Source: Lysobacter prati (GTDB lineage Bacteria; Pseudomonadota; Gammaproteobacteria; Xanthomonadales; Xanthomonadaceae). Taken from it: a stretch of 64,000 bases of DNA. The notes below the pieces were generated by a model, which was not told the origin of the DNA, did not search any database, and saw only the letters and a program-made list of their open reading frames with translations. This document shows, in pieces, positions 52,468 through 60,457 of the stretch; position 1 is the stretch's first letter; each line of letters begins with the position of its first letter. A program made the position numbers and the translations under genes. The stretch lies in the NCBI RefSeq assembly GCF_009765215.1, contig NZ_VLNV01000009.1:1-64000 (forward strand), given 5' to 3'.

Positions 52468-53799
52468 GTGGCCCGCATAGATCAAACCCCCTTCGAAGCA
52501 CAAATCACCGGACTCACCCACGACGGCCGCGGCGTAGCCCGCCGGCCCGACGGCAAGGCCGTTTTCGTCGCCGGTGCACTGCCGGGCGAGCGCGTCATGG
52601 CCTCGCAGACCGGCCGCCACCGCAGTTTCGATGAAGCCCGCACGGTCCAAGTGCTCGAGGCAGCGCCCGAGCGTGTCGAGCCGCGCTGCCCGCACTTCGG
52701 CACCTGCAGCGGTTGCGCGATGCAGCACTATGCCCAGGACAAACAGATCCTGGCCAAGCAGAACGTGCTGATGGAGAACTTCGAGCGCATCGGTCACGTC
52801 ACGCCCGAGCGCATCCTCGCGCCGCTGACCGACGCCGCCTGGGGCTACCGCCGCAAGGGCCGCTTCTCGGTGCGCCGCGTCGAGAAGAAGGACAAGACCC
52901 TGGTCGGCTTCCGCGAAACCGATCCGCGTTTCGTCGCCGACCTGCGCGAATGCCACACGGTGATCCCGCAGATCGGCGAGAGCATCGGCGCACTCGCCGC
53001 GCTGGTCGACGGCCTGCAGGCACGACGCGAGATTCCGCAGATCGAGTTCATCGCCGGCGATCCGACGCCGGAGTTCAGCGGCATCGCACTGACGATCCGC
53101 CATCTGGTGCCGCTGACCGATGCCGACAAGGACGCGCTCGTCGCCTTCGGCAAGGCGCACGGCTTCGCGATCTTCCTGCAGCCGGCCGGCGTGGACAGCG
53201 TGCATGCGCTGTGGCCGGCCGAACCGAAACTCGCCTTCAGCCTGACGCAGTGGAACCTGGAATTCCTGTTCCGTCCGCTCGACTTCATCCAGGTCAACGC
53301 CGGGCTCAACGGCAAAATGATCCAGCATGCGATCGACCTGTTGCAGCCGCAGCCGGATGATCGCGTGCTCGACCTGTTCGCTGGCCTGGGCAACTTCACG
53401 CTGCCGCTGGCGCGGCAAGTGCGCGAGGTGGTCGGCGTCGAAGGCGAGGCGGGGCTGGTTCGCCGCGCGCGCGAGAACGCCGCGCACAACGGCATCGCCA
53501 ACGCCGACTTCCATGCGGCCGACCTCGCCAAGGATCTCAGCGGCGAGTCCTGGATGAAGCAGGGCTTCGACAAACTGCTGCTCGACCCGCCGCGTTCGGG
53601 CGCCGACTTCGTGCTGGGGCAGCTTCCGCTGAAACAGTTCGGGCGCATCGTCTATGTCAGCTGCCATCCGGCCTCGCTGGCGCGCGACGCCGGGTTCCTG
53701 GTCAACGAACGCGGCTGGAAACTGCGCGCAGCGGGCGTGATGGACATGTTCCCGCACACCGCGCACGTGGAATCGATCGCGATGTTCGAGCCGGGCTGA
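52468..53799 (+). CDS. rlmD: 23S rRNA (uracil-1939-C5)-methyltransferase RlmD
   Basis: Methylates U1939 of 23S rRNA using SAM. It has 443 residues: N-terminal TRAM domain (about 1-65), a [4Fe-4S] cluster with Cys74, Cys80, Cys83 and Cys162, and a SAM-binding domain with DLFAGLGNFTLPLA. The catalytic Cys399 is in VSCHPASLARD. The GTG start at 52468 is used because the ORF opens there directly after the repeat. It is 31 bases upstream of the CYTH gene. Confidence 0.96.
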   Translation: MARIDQTPFEAQITGLTHDGRGVARRPDGKAVFVAGALPGERVMASQTGRHRSFDEARTVQVLEAAPERVEPRCPHFGTCSGCAMQHYAQDKQILAKQNVLMENFERIGHVTPERILAPLTDAAWGYRRKGRFSVRRVEKKDKTLVGFRETDPRFVADLRECHTVIPQIGESIGALAALVDGLQARREIPQIEFIAGDPTPEFSGIALTIRHLVPLTDADKDALVAFGKAHGFAIFLQPAGVDSVHALWPAEPKLAFSLTQWNLEFLFRPLDFIQVNAGLNGKMIQHAIDLLQPQPDDRVLDLFAGLGNFTLPLARQVREVVGVEGEAGLVRRARENAAHNGIANADFHAADLAKDLSGESWMKQGFDKLLLDPPRSGADFVLGQLPLKQFGRIVYVSCHPASLARDAGFLVNERGWKLRAAGVMDMFPHTAHVESIAMFEPG

Positions 53800-53830
53800 C
53801 CGGCCAACTTCTTGCTGGACGGAGATTCGC

Positions 53831-54355
53831 ATGGGCATCGAAATCGAACGCAAGTTCCTGGTCACCGGTGACGGCTGGCGCGCGGCCGCGCGCGAAGTCG
53901 TGCCGATGGCGCAGGGTTACATCAACGACCAGGCCGCTATGGACAGCGGCGCGATGAAGGCGTCGGTGCGAGTGCGCATCGCCGGCGACGAGGCCTTCCT
54001 CAACCTCAAGTCGCGCGAGCTCGGGCACACCCGCCAGGAGTTCGACTATCCGATTCCGGTCGACGATGCGCGCGGCCTGCTGGCGCTGTGCGTCGGTGGC
54101 CTGGTCGACAAGCGTCGCCACTACGTCGAACACGAAGGCCACCTGTGGGAGGTCGACGAGTTCCTCGGCGACAACGCCGGGCTGGTGGTGGCCGAGATCG
54201 AGCTGTCATCGGCGGACGAGGTGTTCGCCAAGCCGGCGTGGATCGGCGTGGAAGTCACTGAAGCGGTGCGCTACTACAACCTCGCCCTGGCCACGCGGCC
54301 TTACTCGCAGTGGAACGAGAGCGAGCGTTCCGGCGCGGTTGCATCGACCCACTGA
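53831..54355 (+). CDS. CYTH-domain protein (triphosphate tunnel enzyme)
   Basis: A 174-residue CYTH protein; relatives hydrolyse inorganic triphosphate, and a few make cAMP. The signature ExExK is MGIEIERKFLV at the N-terminus. Charged strands of the tunnel include VRVRIAGDEAFLNLKSR, QEFDYPIP and WEVDEF. No fused CHAD or cyclase domain. An excellent GGAG site lies upstream. Inorganic triphosphatase activity is the most likely role. Confidence 0.9.
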   Translation: MGIEIERKFLVTGDGWRAAAREVVPMAQGYINDQAAMDSGAMKASVRVRIAGDEAFLNLKSRELGHTRQEFDYPIPVDDARGLLALCVGGLVDKRRHYVEHEGHLWEVDEFLGDNAGLVVAEIELSSADEVFAKPAWIGVEVTEAVRYYNLALATRPYSQWNESERSGAVASTH

Positions 54356-54372
54356 GACCCCATCTTGGCACC

Positions 54373-55086
54373 ATGAACAACAAACCCCTGCGCATCGATA
54401 TCTGGTCCGACGTGGTCTGCCCCTGGTGCTGGATCGGCAAGCACCGCCTGCGCGCGGCGCTGGAACAGCTGGGCGAGGCCGGGCAGAACGCGGACATTCA
54501 CTGGCACGCGTTCCAGCTCGATCCCGAGTCCGACGAGACCCCGGTCCCGCTGCGCGAGGCGTACGAGCGCAAGTTCGGCGGCGCCGAACGCACGGCACAG
54601 ATCCTGGCGCAGACCCAGTCGGCGGGTCGCGCCGAAGGACTGCCGTTCGACTTCGACCGCGGCCAGGTGCGGGTCAACACGCTCAAGGCGCATCGGCTGG
54701 TCTGGCTGGCCGGGCAGGAAGGCGACGCAGACAAGGTCGGCGAGGCGCTGTTCCGTGCCCATTTCGCCGAAGGCCGCAACTTGGCCGACACGCAGACGCT
54801 GGTCGATGCCGGCGCGGCGGGCGGCCTGTCGGAGCAGCGCGTGCGCGCGATGCTCGATTCCGACGAGGGCCTGGCCGAGGTGCGTGCGCAACTGGGCCAG
54901 GCGCGCGCGCTCGGCATCCAGGCCGTGCCGACGTTCGTCCTCGATGGTCGCCTGGCGGTGCAGGGCGCACAGACGCCGGATGTGTTCCGCGATGCGTTCG
55001 CCCGCATCGGCATCGCGCCGGCGGCGGTTGAGCCGGCCGCGAGCAAGGACGCCGCCGCCTGCGGCCCGGATGGCTGCGCCGTCTGA
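54373..55086 (+). CDS. DsbA-family oxidoreductase (FrnE-like)
   Basis: Cytoplasmic thioredoxin-fold protein of 237 residues, with no signal peptide. The active site CPWC is Cys16-Cys19 in SDVVCPWCWIGKHRL, followed by the DsbA helical insertion and the cis-Pro segment QAVPTFVLDGR. A C-terminal extension carries a second Cys pair (CGPDGC) near the end, a feature of some FrnE proteins. ATG 54373 is chosen over an earlier one inside the CYTH gene. Confidence 0.9.
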   Translation: MNNKPLRIDIWSDVVCPWCWIGKHRLRAALEQLGEAGQNADIHWHAFQLDPESDETPVPLREAYERKFGGAERTAQILAQTQSAGRAEGLPFDFDRGQVRVNTLKAHRLVWLAGQEGDADKVGEALFRAHFAEGRNLADTQTLVDAGAAGGLSEQRVRAMLDSDEGLAEVRAQLGQARALGIQAVPTFVLDGRLAVQGAQTPDVFRDAFARIGIAPAAVEPAASKDAAACGPDGCAV

Positions 55087-55221
55087 TCGCCTGACCGTTC
55101 ACGGCTGAATCAGCCCCGGTTCGCGGGGCTGCCGAGGCCGACCATCTGCGCGACAATGCGGGGCCGCGCCCCCGGCGCGGCTTCCACCTGGTGTGGCCCC
55201 ACAGTTCCTGGAGTTTTCCGC

Positions 55222-56217
55222 ATGCTCGTGATCGGCGTCGCCGGCACCGAACTTACCGCGCAGGAGCGCGACTGGCTGCAGCACGATGCCTGCGCCGGCG
55301 TGATCCTGTTCACCCGCAACTTCGCGTCGCGCGATCAGGTCGCAGAGCTGTCGGCCGCGATCCGCGCCGCGGCCACGCGTCCGCAGTTGATCTGCGTCGA
55401 CCAGGAAGGCGGCCGCGTGCAGCGCTTCCGCGAAGGCTACAGCGCACTGCCGCCGTTGCAGGGCTTTGGCAAGCTTTACGCCGACGACCGCGAGGCCGCG
55501 TTGAAGCTGGCAGAAGAGCACGCCTGGCTGATGGCCACCGAAGTGCAGGCCAGCGGTGTCGACCTCAGTTTCGCGCCGGTGGTGGACCTCGGCCGCGGCA
55601 ACCTGGCGATCGGCAATCGCGCATTCTCCGAGGATCCGGCCGTCGTTGCGGAGTTCACCCGCGCCTACGTGCGTGGCATGCACGCTGCCGGCATGGCCGC
55701 CACGCTCAAGCATTTCCCGGGCCACGGCTCGGTGCAGGCCGACACCCATTTCGATGATGCGGTCGATCCGCGTCCGCTCGACGAACTGCGTGCGACCGAC
55801 CTGATTCCCTTTGTCGCCGGCATCGAGGCCAAGGCCGATGCGGTGATGATGGCGCACGTGAAGTACCCGGCCGTGGCGCCGGAGCCTGCGGGCTATTCGA
55901 AGTTCTGGATCAACGACGTGCTGCGCACGGAGATGGGTTTCCGCGGCGTGGTCTTCAGTGACGACATCGGCATGAAGGCGGCGTTCTCGGTGGGCGGCGT
56001 CAAGGCGCGCATCGACGCGCACTACGATGCCGGCTGCGACGTGGTGCTGGTGTGCCACCCGCAACTGGTCGAGGAATCGCTGGAAGCAGTGAAGGGGCGC
56101 ACGCTCAACACGATGGCGCTGACCGGCCTGATCGGTCGCGGCGCGATGGGCTGGGACGGCCTGTTGGCCGACAGCCGTTACGGTTCGGCGCGCAGCCACC
56201 TGGAGGGCCTGGCGTAA
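55222..56217 (+). CDS. nagZ: Beta-N-acetylhexosaminidase NagZ
   Basis: Cytosolic GH3 glycosidase of peptidoglycan recycling; it removes GlcNAc from GlcNAc-anhydroMurNAc peptides and so shapes AmpC induction. It has 331 residues. DQEGGRVQRF, the catalytic loop KHFPGHG (163-169) with the Asp-His pair ADTH, and the nucleophile Asp in FSDDIGM (about 245-251) are visible. GGAG lies 10 bases before the ATG. Its TAA overlaps the hpt ATG (TAATG). Confidence 0.97.
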   Translation: MLVIGVAGTELTAQERDWLQHDACAGVILFTRNFASRDQVAELSAAIRAAATRPQLICVDQEGGRVQRFREGYSALPPLQGFGKLYADDREAALKLAEEHAWLMATEVQASGVDLSFAPVVDLGRGNLAIGNRAFSEDPAVVAEFTRAYVRGMHAAGMAATLKHFPGHGSVQADTHFDDAVDPRPLDELRATDLIPFVAGIEAKADAVMMAHVKYPAVAPEPAGYSKFWINDVLRTEMGFRGVVFSDDIGMKAAFSVGGVKARIDAHYDAGCDVVLVCHPQLVEESLEAVKGRTLNTMALTGLIGRGAMGWDGLLADSRYGSARSHLEGLA

Positions 56218-56789
56218 TGAGCACCACTGCTGCCAAGAGCAACGACCTGGCCGCCGCACTGGCCAATTCCGACCTGCTGATCGAGCGGGCCACGCTCGAA
56301 CAGGCGATCAGGGACATGGCCGCGCCGATCCGTGCCGATTACGGCGACGACGATGTGCCGGTGTATCTCACGATCATGCACGGCGGCCTGCCGTTCGCCG
56401 CGCAGCTGGCGATGGAAGTCGGTGCGCTCGGGCTCGACCTGGAGTTCGACTACCTGCATGCGACGCGCTATCGCGGCGCTACGTCCGGTGGCGAGCTGAC
56501 CTGGAAGCATCGTCCGGCGACGCCGCTGCAGGGTCGCCGCGTGCTGCTGGCCGATGACATCCTCGATGAGGGCCACACCCTGGCTGCGATCCGCGCCTGG
56601 TGCCTGGAGCAGGGTGCCAGCGATGTGCGCATCGCCGCGCTGGCGGTGAAGGTGCACGACCGCTGCGTGCCGGGCCTGCATGCCGACTACGTCGGTGTCG
56701 AGGTGCCCGACCGTTACGTGTTCGGCTACGGCATGGACTATCACGAGCAGGGCCGCAACCTGCCGGCGATCTACGCGTTGAAGGAATGA
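56217..56789 (+). CDS. hpt: Hypoxanthine-guanine phosphoribosyltransferase
   Basis: Purine salvage enzyme that makes IMP or GMP from the base and PRPP. It has 190 residues, with PRPP motif VLLADDILDEGHTL (about 103-116) and the flexible-loop and base-recognition segments LTIMHGGLPFAAQL and KVHDRCVPGLHADYVG. It lies between nagZ (1-base overlap) and the thioinosine phosphorylase gene. Together the last two would convert methylthioinosine to IMP. Confidence 0.92.
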   Translation: MSTTAAKSNDLAAALANSDLLIERATLEQAIRDMAAPIRADYGDDDVPVYLTIMHGGLPFAAQLAMEVGALGLDLEFDYLHATRYRGATSGGELTWKHRPATPLQGRRVLLADDILDEGHTLAAIRAWCLEQGASDVRIAALAVKVHDRCVPGLHADYVGVEVPDRYVFGYGMDYHEQGRNLPAIYALKE

Positions 56790-56793
56790 CCTG

Positions 56794-57558
56794 ATGAGTG
56801 GCATTGCCCTGGCCGTCATCGGCGGCACCGGCCTGTACAAGCTGGCCGCGCTGAAGGATGTGGAAACGCTGCAGCCGTCGACGCGCTTCGGCGCTCCGTC
56901 CGGGTCGATCCGGCTCGGCACGCTCGATGGTCATCGGGTGGCGTTCCTCGCCCGCCATGGCGAAGGCCATTCGCTGCCGCCGCACAAGATCAACTACCGC
57001 GCCAATCTCGCTGCGCTGCAGTCGCTGGGCGCGCAGCGCGTGCTCGCGCTGAACACCGTCGGCGGCATCGGCGAGCGCTTCGGGCCGTGCGTGCTGGCCT
57101 GCCCTGATCAGCTGATCGATTACACCTGGGGACGGGTGTCAACGATTTGTGAAGAAGAGGGGGCCGAGGTTCTGCATGTCGACTTCGGCGAGCCGTACAC
57201 GCGCGCGCTGAGGCAGGACGTGATCGCGGCGGCGGCCAAGGCGGGGGTCGATCTGGTGGCAGAAGGCTGCTACGGGGCGACCCAGGGGCCGCGCCTTGAA
57301 ACCCGCGCCGAGATCGCGCGGATGCGCCGGGACGGCTGCGATCTGGTCGGCATGACGGGCATGCCCGAAGCCGGTCTGGCGCGCGAAATGGGCTTGGATT
57401 ATGCGTGTTTGGCCATTGTCGCCAACTGGGCGGCCGGTGCCGGTCCTAACCCGGACGAGGTCATCACGCTGCAGGACGTGCTCGACAATGTGGCCGTCGC
57501 CTCGGCCGGTTTGCCGGCGCTGTTGGCGGCCCTGCTCGACCGTTCGGCGCGGGGGTGA
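56794..57558 (+). CDS. S-methyl-5'-thioinosine phosphorylase
   Basis: A purine nucleoside phosphorylase (MTAP/PNP family) of 254 residues. Motifs include [36 protein letters not shown] and [14 protein letters not shown]. The specificity segment [12 protein letters not shown] has Gly-Met where methylthioadenosine phosphorylases have Thr-x, as in the Pseudomonas methylthioinosine enzyme. Its product hypoxanthine is the substrate of the adjacent hpt gene, and nagZ is nearby in P. aeruginosa too. It starts 4 bases after hpt. Confidence 0.88.
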   Translation: MSGIALAVIGGTGLYKLAALKDVETLQPSTRFGAPSGSIRLGTLDGHRVAFLARHGEGHSLPPHKINYRANLAALQSLGAQRVLALNTVGGIGERFGPCVLACPDQLIDYTWGRVSTICEEEGAEVLHVDFGEPYTRALRQDVIAAAAKAGVDLVAEGCYGATQGPRLETRAEIARMRRDGCDLVGMTGMPEAGLAREMGLDYACLAIVANWAAGAGPNPDEVITLQDVLDNVAVASAGLPALLAALLDRSARG

Positions 57559-57655
57559 TTGTCAAGCCGGCGTTCAGTTTGCATACTCGACCGGCGCGTG
57601 GGCCCGGCTGTCGGTCCCTGCGCGACTACGCATCCAGCATGAGGTTGATAAGGAC

Positions 57656-57862
57656 ATGCAGTACGGCACCGTGAAATGGTTCAACGACGCCAAGGGCTTC
57701 GGGTTCATTTCGCCCGAGGACGGCAGCGCAGATGTGTTCGCGCATTTCTCTGCGATCAACGCCAAGGGCTTCCGCAGCCTGCAAGAAGGCCAGCGTGTCA
57801 GCTACGAGCTGACGCAGGGTCCGAAGGGCGCGCAAGCGTCGAACATCACGCCGGTGGCGTGA
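57656..57862 (+). CDS. Cold-shock domain protein (CspA family)
   Basis: Small single-strand nucleic-acid-binding protein of 68 residues. RNP1 KGFGFI and RNP2 DVFAHF are intact. A site AAGGA lies 4 bases before the ATG. A 97-base leader precedes it and a strong terminator follows 31 bases after the stop. It is probably its own transcription unit. Confidence 0.96.
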   Translation: MQYGTVKWFNDAKGFGFISPEDGSADVFAHFSAINAKGFRSLQEGQRVSYELTQGPKGAQASNITPVA

Positions 57863-57893
57863 TCTGACGCAAGCCCGGCAATATCGGCTTGGG

Positions 57894-57921
57894 AGGCCCC
57901 GCATTGCGGGGCCTTTTTTTT
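57894..57921 (+). terminator. Terminator of the cold-shock gene
   Basis: The stem AGGCCCCGC-ATT-GCGGGGCCT (57894-57902 with 57906-57914) is perfect over 9 bp and is followed by eight T. Confidence 0.92.
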
Positions 57922-57950
57922 GCCAGCGTTTGCAGCATGGCGTCTGAGGG

Positions 57951-57969
57951 GCGTCGTCCGCCGGGCCGG
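57951..57969 (+). repeat. Partial duplicate of the palindromic element left arm
   Basis: The 19 bases GCGTCGTCCGCCGGGCCGG repeat the start of the left arm of copy 3, 43 bases upstream of it. It points to a duplication, or a second truncated insertion, at the same locus. Confidence 0.85.
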
Positions 57970-57993
57970 TTTTTGGGGTGAGTCTTCCGAAGG

Positions 57994-58109
57994 GCGTCGT
58001 CCGCCGGGCCGGGGATTGCTCCGCCCCTTCGTCGGACATCCTGTCCGAAGGCGGGGCGTGGGCCATCCATGGCCCACTGCTGCGCAATCCCCGGCCCGTC
58101 GAACGCCGC
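57994..58109. repeat. Large palindromic element, copy 3 of 3
   Basis: A 116-bp element; outer arms 57994-58019 and 58084-58109 pair at 23 of 26 positions, with mismatches toward the outer end. Both inner hairpins match copy 1. The tail (58110-58136, CATTGCCCGGTCTTCG) is conserved and is followed by a REP at 58149, as in copy 1. It lies 73 bases after the cold-shock terminator, in a 365-base gap without a gene. Confidence 0.9.
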
Positions 58110-58148
58110 TCCGGCACTTCATTGCCCGGTCTTCGGCAATTGAAAACC

Positions 58149-58174
58149 GTCATCCCCGCGAAGGCGGGGATCCA
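58149..58174 (+). repeat. REP unit, type A
   Basis: GTCAT, core CCCCGC-GAAG-GCGGGG, end ATCCA, tail AGGACGTTGCTCC. It follows palindromic copy 3 at nearly the same distance (39 bases) as the REP after copy 1 (41 bases). Confidence 0.85.
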
Positions 58175-58227
58175 AGGACGTTGCTCCGGGCACCGGCTTG
58201 CCGCTCATGGGGGCCTAGAATCAGCCC

Positions 58228-59889
58228 ATGCCCGCACCGGAGTCGCAGATGCCGCTGCCGCCGTTTGCCACGCACACCGTCGAGAACCAGCCGCCGGAGT
58301 TCGGGCCGCGTGACCTGTGGCGCGACGACAGCGCGCTGTGCGAAGCAGTGGTGCGCGAAGGGGGCGGCGACTTCACCGATGTGCTCGCGACCTACGGTGC
58401 GCTGGCCGGCGACGAGTTGTACCGGCTCAGCTTCGATGCCCATCGCGATCGTCCGCGCCTGCGCACGCATGACCGCTTCGGCCAGCGCATCGACCTGGTC
58501 GAGTTCCATCCCAACTACCACCGCATCATGCAGGCGGGCATCGAGCACGGTGTCGCCGGGCTGTCGTGGTCGCAACCGCGTCCCGGCGCGCACGTCGCCC
58601 GTGCCGCGCTGAGCTACCTGCACCATCAGGTCGAGCCGGGCAGCAGTTGCCCACTGACCATGACCCACGCCGCGATTCCGGTGCTGCGGCATGCGCCGGC
58701 ATTGCACGAGTGGGCCGGCAAGGCGGCCTCGCCGTACTACGACCCGCGAGATGTCGGCATCGAGCACAAGCTCGGGGTCACGCTGGGCATGGGCATGACC
58801 GAGAAGCAGGGCGGCAGCGATGTCCGCGCCAATACCACGCGCGCCACGCCGCTGGCGGCGGAAGGCGAGTACCTGCTGGTCGGGCACAAGTGGTTTTTCT
58901 CGGCGCCGATGTCCGATGGGTTCCTCGTGCTGGCACAGGCGCCTGCCGGGTTGAGTTGTTTCCTGTTGCCGCGCTGGCGGCCGGACGGCGGCAAGAATGC
59001 GTTCCGGCTGATGCGGCTCAAGGACAAGCTGGGCGACTGGTCCAATGCGTCGTCGGAGGTGGAGTTTGCCGACGCCTGGGCCTGGCGGGTCGGCGACGAG
59101 GGGCGTGGCGTGGCGACCATCATCGAGATGGTGATGCTGACGCGGCTGGACTGCATGCTCGGCGCCGCGGCGGAAATGCGCATGGCGCTGGCGCAGGCGA
59201 TGCATCACACCCACCACCGTCGGACGTTCGGCAAGCGCCTGGTCGAGCATGCGCTGATGCGCAACGTGCTCGCCGATCTGGCCATCGAGGCAGAGGCGGC
59301 GATTACGCTGTCGATGCGCGTCGCCCGCGCGGTCGACCGCTCCGCGCACGACCCGGGCGAGGCCGCGTTCGCGCGAATCGCCACCGCGATCGGCAAGTAC
59401 TGGATCTGCAAGCGCGCGCCGGCCTTCGTCAACGAAGCGCAGGAGTGCCTTGGCGGTGCCGGCTACGTCGAGGAGTCGATACTGCCGCGGCTGTACCGCC
59501 AGGCACCGCTCAACTCGATCTGGGAAGGCAGCGGCAACATCCAGTGCCTGGACGTGATGCGCGCGCTGCAGCGCGAGCCGCAGACCGGACAGGCGCTGCT
59601 GGCCGAGCTCGAGGCGGCCGCGCATCTGGACCCGGACTTCGACGCCGAGTTGAAGGAACTGCGTCCGGTCCTGGTCGGCGAGGCCGAAGTGCCGGAGGTC
59701 GAGGCGCGGCGCTGGGTCGAAGCCCTGGCGTTGGCCTTGCAGGCCAGCCTGCTGCTGCGCGACGGCAGCCCCATGGCGGAGCCGTTCTGCTGCAGCCGGA
59801 TCGGCGGTGATCACGGCAATGCGCTGGGAACGCTGCCGCGGGATTTCGATTTCGCACCGCTGATCACACGGGCCTGGCCAACGGGCTGA
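58228..59889 (+). CDS. AidB-like acyl-CoA dehydrogenase family protein
   Basis: Flavoprotein of 553 residues, longer than classic acyl-CoA dehydrogenases (about 380) and like AidB, which is induced by alkylation damage and binds DNA. The early THTVENQPPEFGPRDLW, the FAD/substrate motif GMGMTEKQGGSDVRANTT, and ECLGGAGYVEESILPRLYRQAPLNSIWEGSGN fit the AidB subgroup. ATG 58228 or 58249 may be the start. No ada or alkB gene is next to it, so a role in alkylation response is inference. Confidence 0.88.
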   Translation: MPAPESQMPLPPFATHTVENQPPEFGPRDLWRDDSALCEAVVREGGGDFTDVLATYGALAGDELYRLSFDAHRDRPRLRTHDRFGQRIDLVEFHPNYHRIMQAGIEHGVAGLSWSQPRPGAHVARAALSYLHHQVEPGSSCPLTMTHAAIPVLRHAPALHEWAGKAASPYYDPRDVGIEHKLGVTLGMGMTEKQGGSDVRANTTRATPLAAEGEYLLVGHKWFFSAPMSDGFLVLAQAPAGLSCFLLPRWRPDGGKNAFRLMRLKDKLGDWSNASSEVEFADAWAWRVGDEGRGVATIIEMVMLTRLDCMLGAAAEMRMALAQAMHHTHHRRTFGKRLVEHALMRNVLADLAIEAEAAITLSMRVARAVDRSAHDPGEAAFARIATAIGKYWICKRAPAFVNEAQECLGGAGYVEESILPRLYRQAPLNSIWEGSGNIQCLDVMRALQREPQTGQALLAELEAAAHLDPDFDAELKELRPVLVGEAEVPEVEARRWVEALALALQASLLLRDGSPMAEPFCCSRIGGDHGNALGTLPRDFDFAPLITRAWPTG

Positions 59890-59938
59890 TTGCGCTGGCC
59901 GCAGCCATCGCTGCGGAAGCGTTGCAATTGGAACGGCG

Positions 59939-60343
59939 CTACCAGATCCCGATTCGCGGTTCGAAGCTGCGGCTCTTGCTGTTGTGTGTCGCGCGTACGC
60001 TGATGCTGCCGGGGACGAAACTACTGCCCTTGTACTCGACGTCCATGCTGAGCTGGTCGACGAGTCCGTCGTTGCGCAGGGAAAGCAGGGTTTCGGTTAC
60101 CAGATCCATGATCTCGGGGATGCCAGGTGGCACGTAGATCAGGTTGTACGCCTCGCGGTTGCCGCCGAACTCTTCGGGGAAGAGGGTGATCTCGAACAGC
60201 ATGCCCTGTTGGACCAGGTCCCGTGCGATCTCGAGTGAGCCGACGTGCGAATAGTCGGCGGCGGTTCTCGCTGCACGGCGTGGAATCGCCATGCCCATCT
60301 CGATGCCGGTTGCCGGTTCGAAAACGTTCGAAGTGGACATCAT
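59939..60343 (-). CDS. Hypothetical protein
   Basis: A 134-residue protein that I do not recognise. It is soluble and fairly acidic, with no signal peptide or membrane helix. The central LFEITLFPEEFGGNREAYNLIYVPPGIPEIMDLV and the EYKGSSFVPGSISVRATHNSKSR end look like a folded alpha/beta domain. The start at 60343 is backed by a near-perfect GGAGGTG ribosome site, a sign of good expression. It is alone between the AidB-like gene and the ABC exporter. Confidence 0.72.
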   Translation of the reverse strand: MMSTSNVFEPATGIEMGMAIPRRAARTAADYSHVGSLEIARDLVQQGMLFEITLFPEEFGGNREAYNLIYVPPGIPEIMDLVTETLLSLRNDGLVDQLSMDVEYKGSSFVPGSISVRATHNSKSRSFEPRIGIW

Positions 60344-60457
60344 CTGCACCTCCGCGTGGTTCGAGACCGACACTAGGTTGCATTCGCGACATGGCGAATC
60401 GAATCAGAATCGTCTTAAACGCGGCGGCGTCACTGCGTCGCCCGGGACACGCACAGC

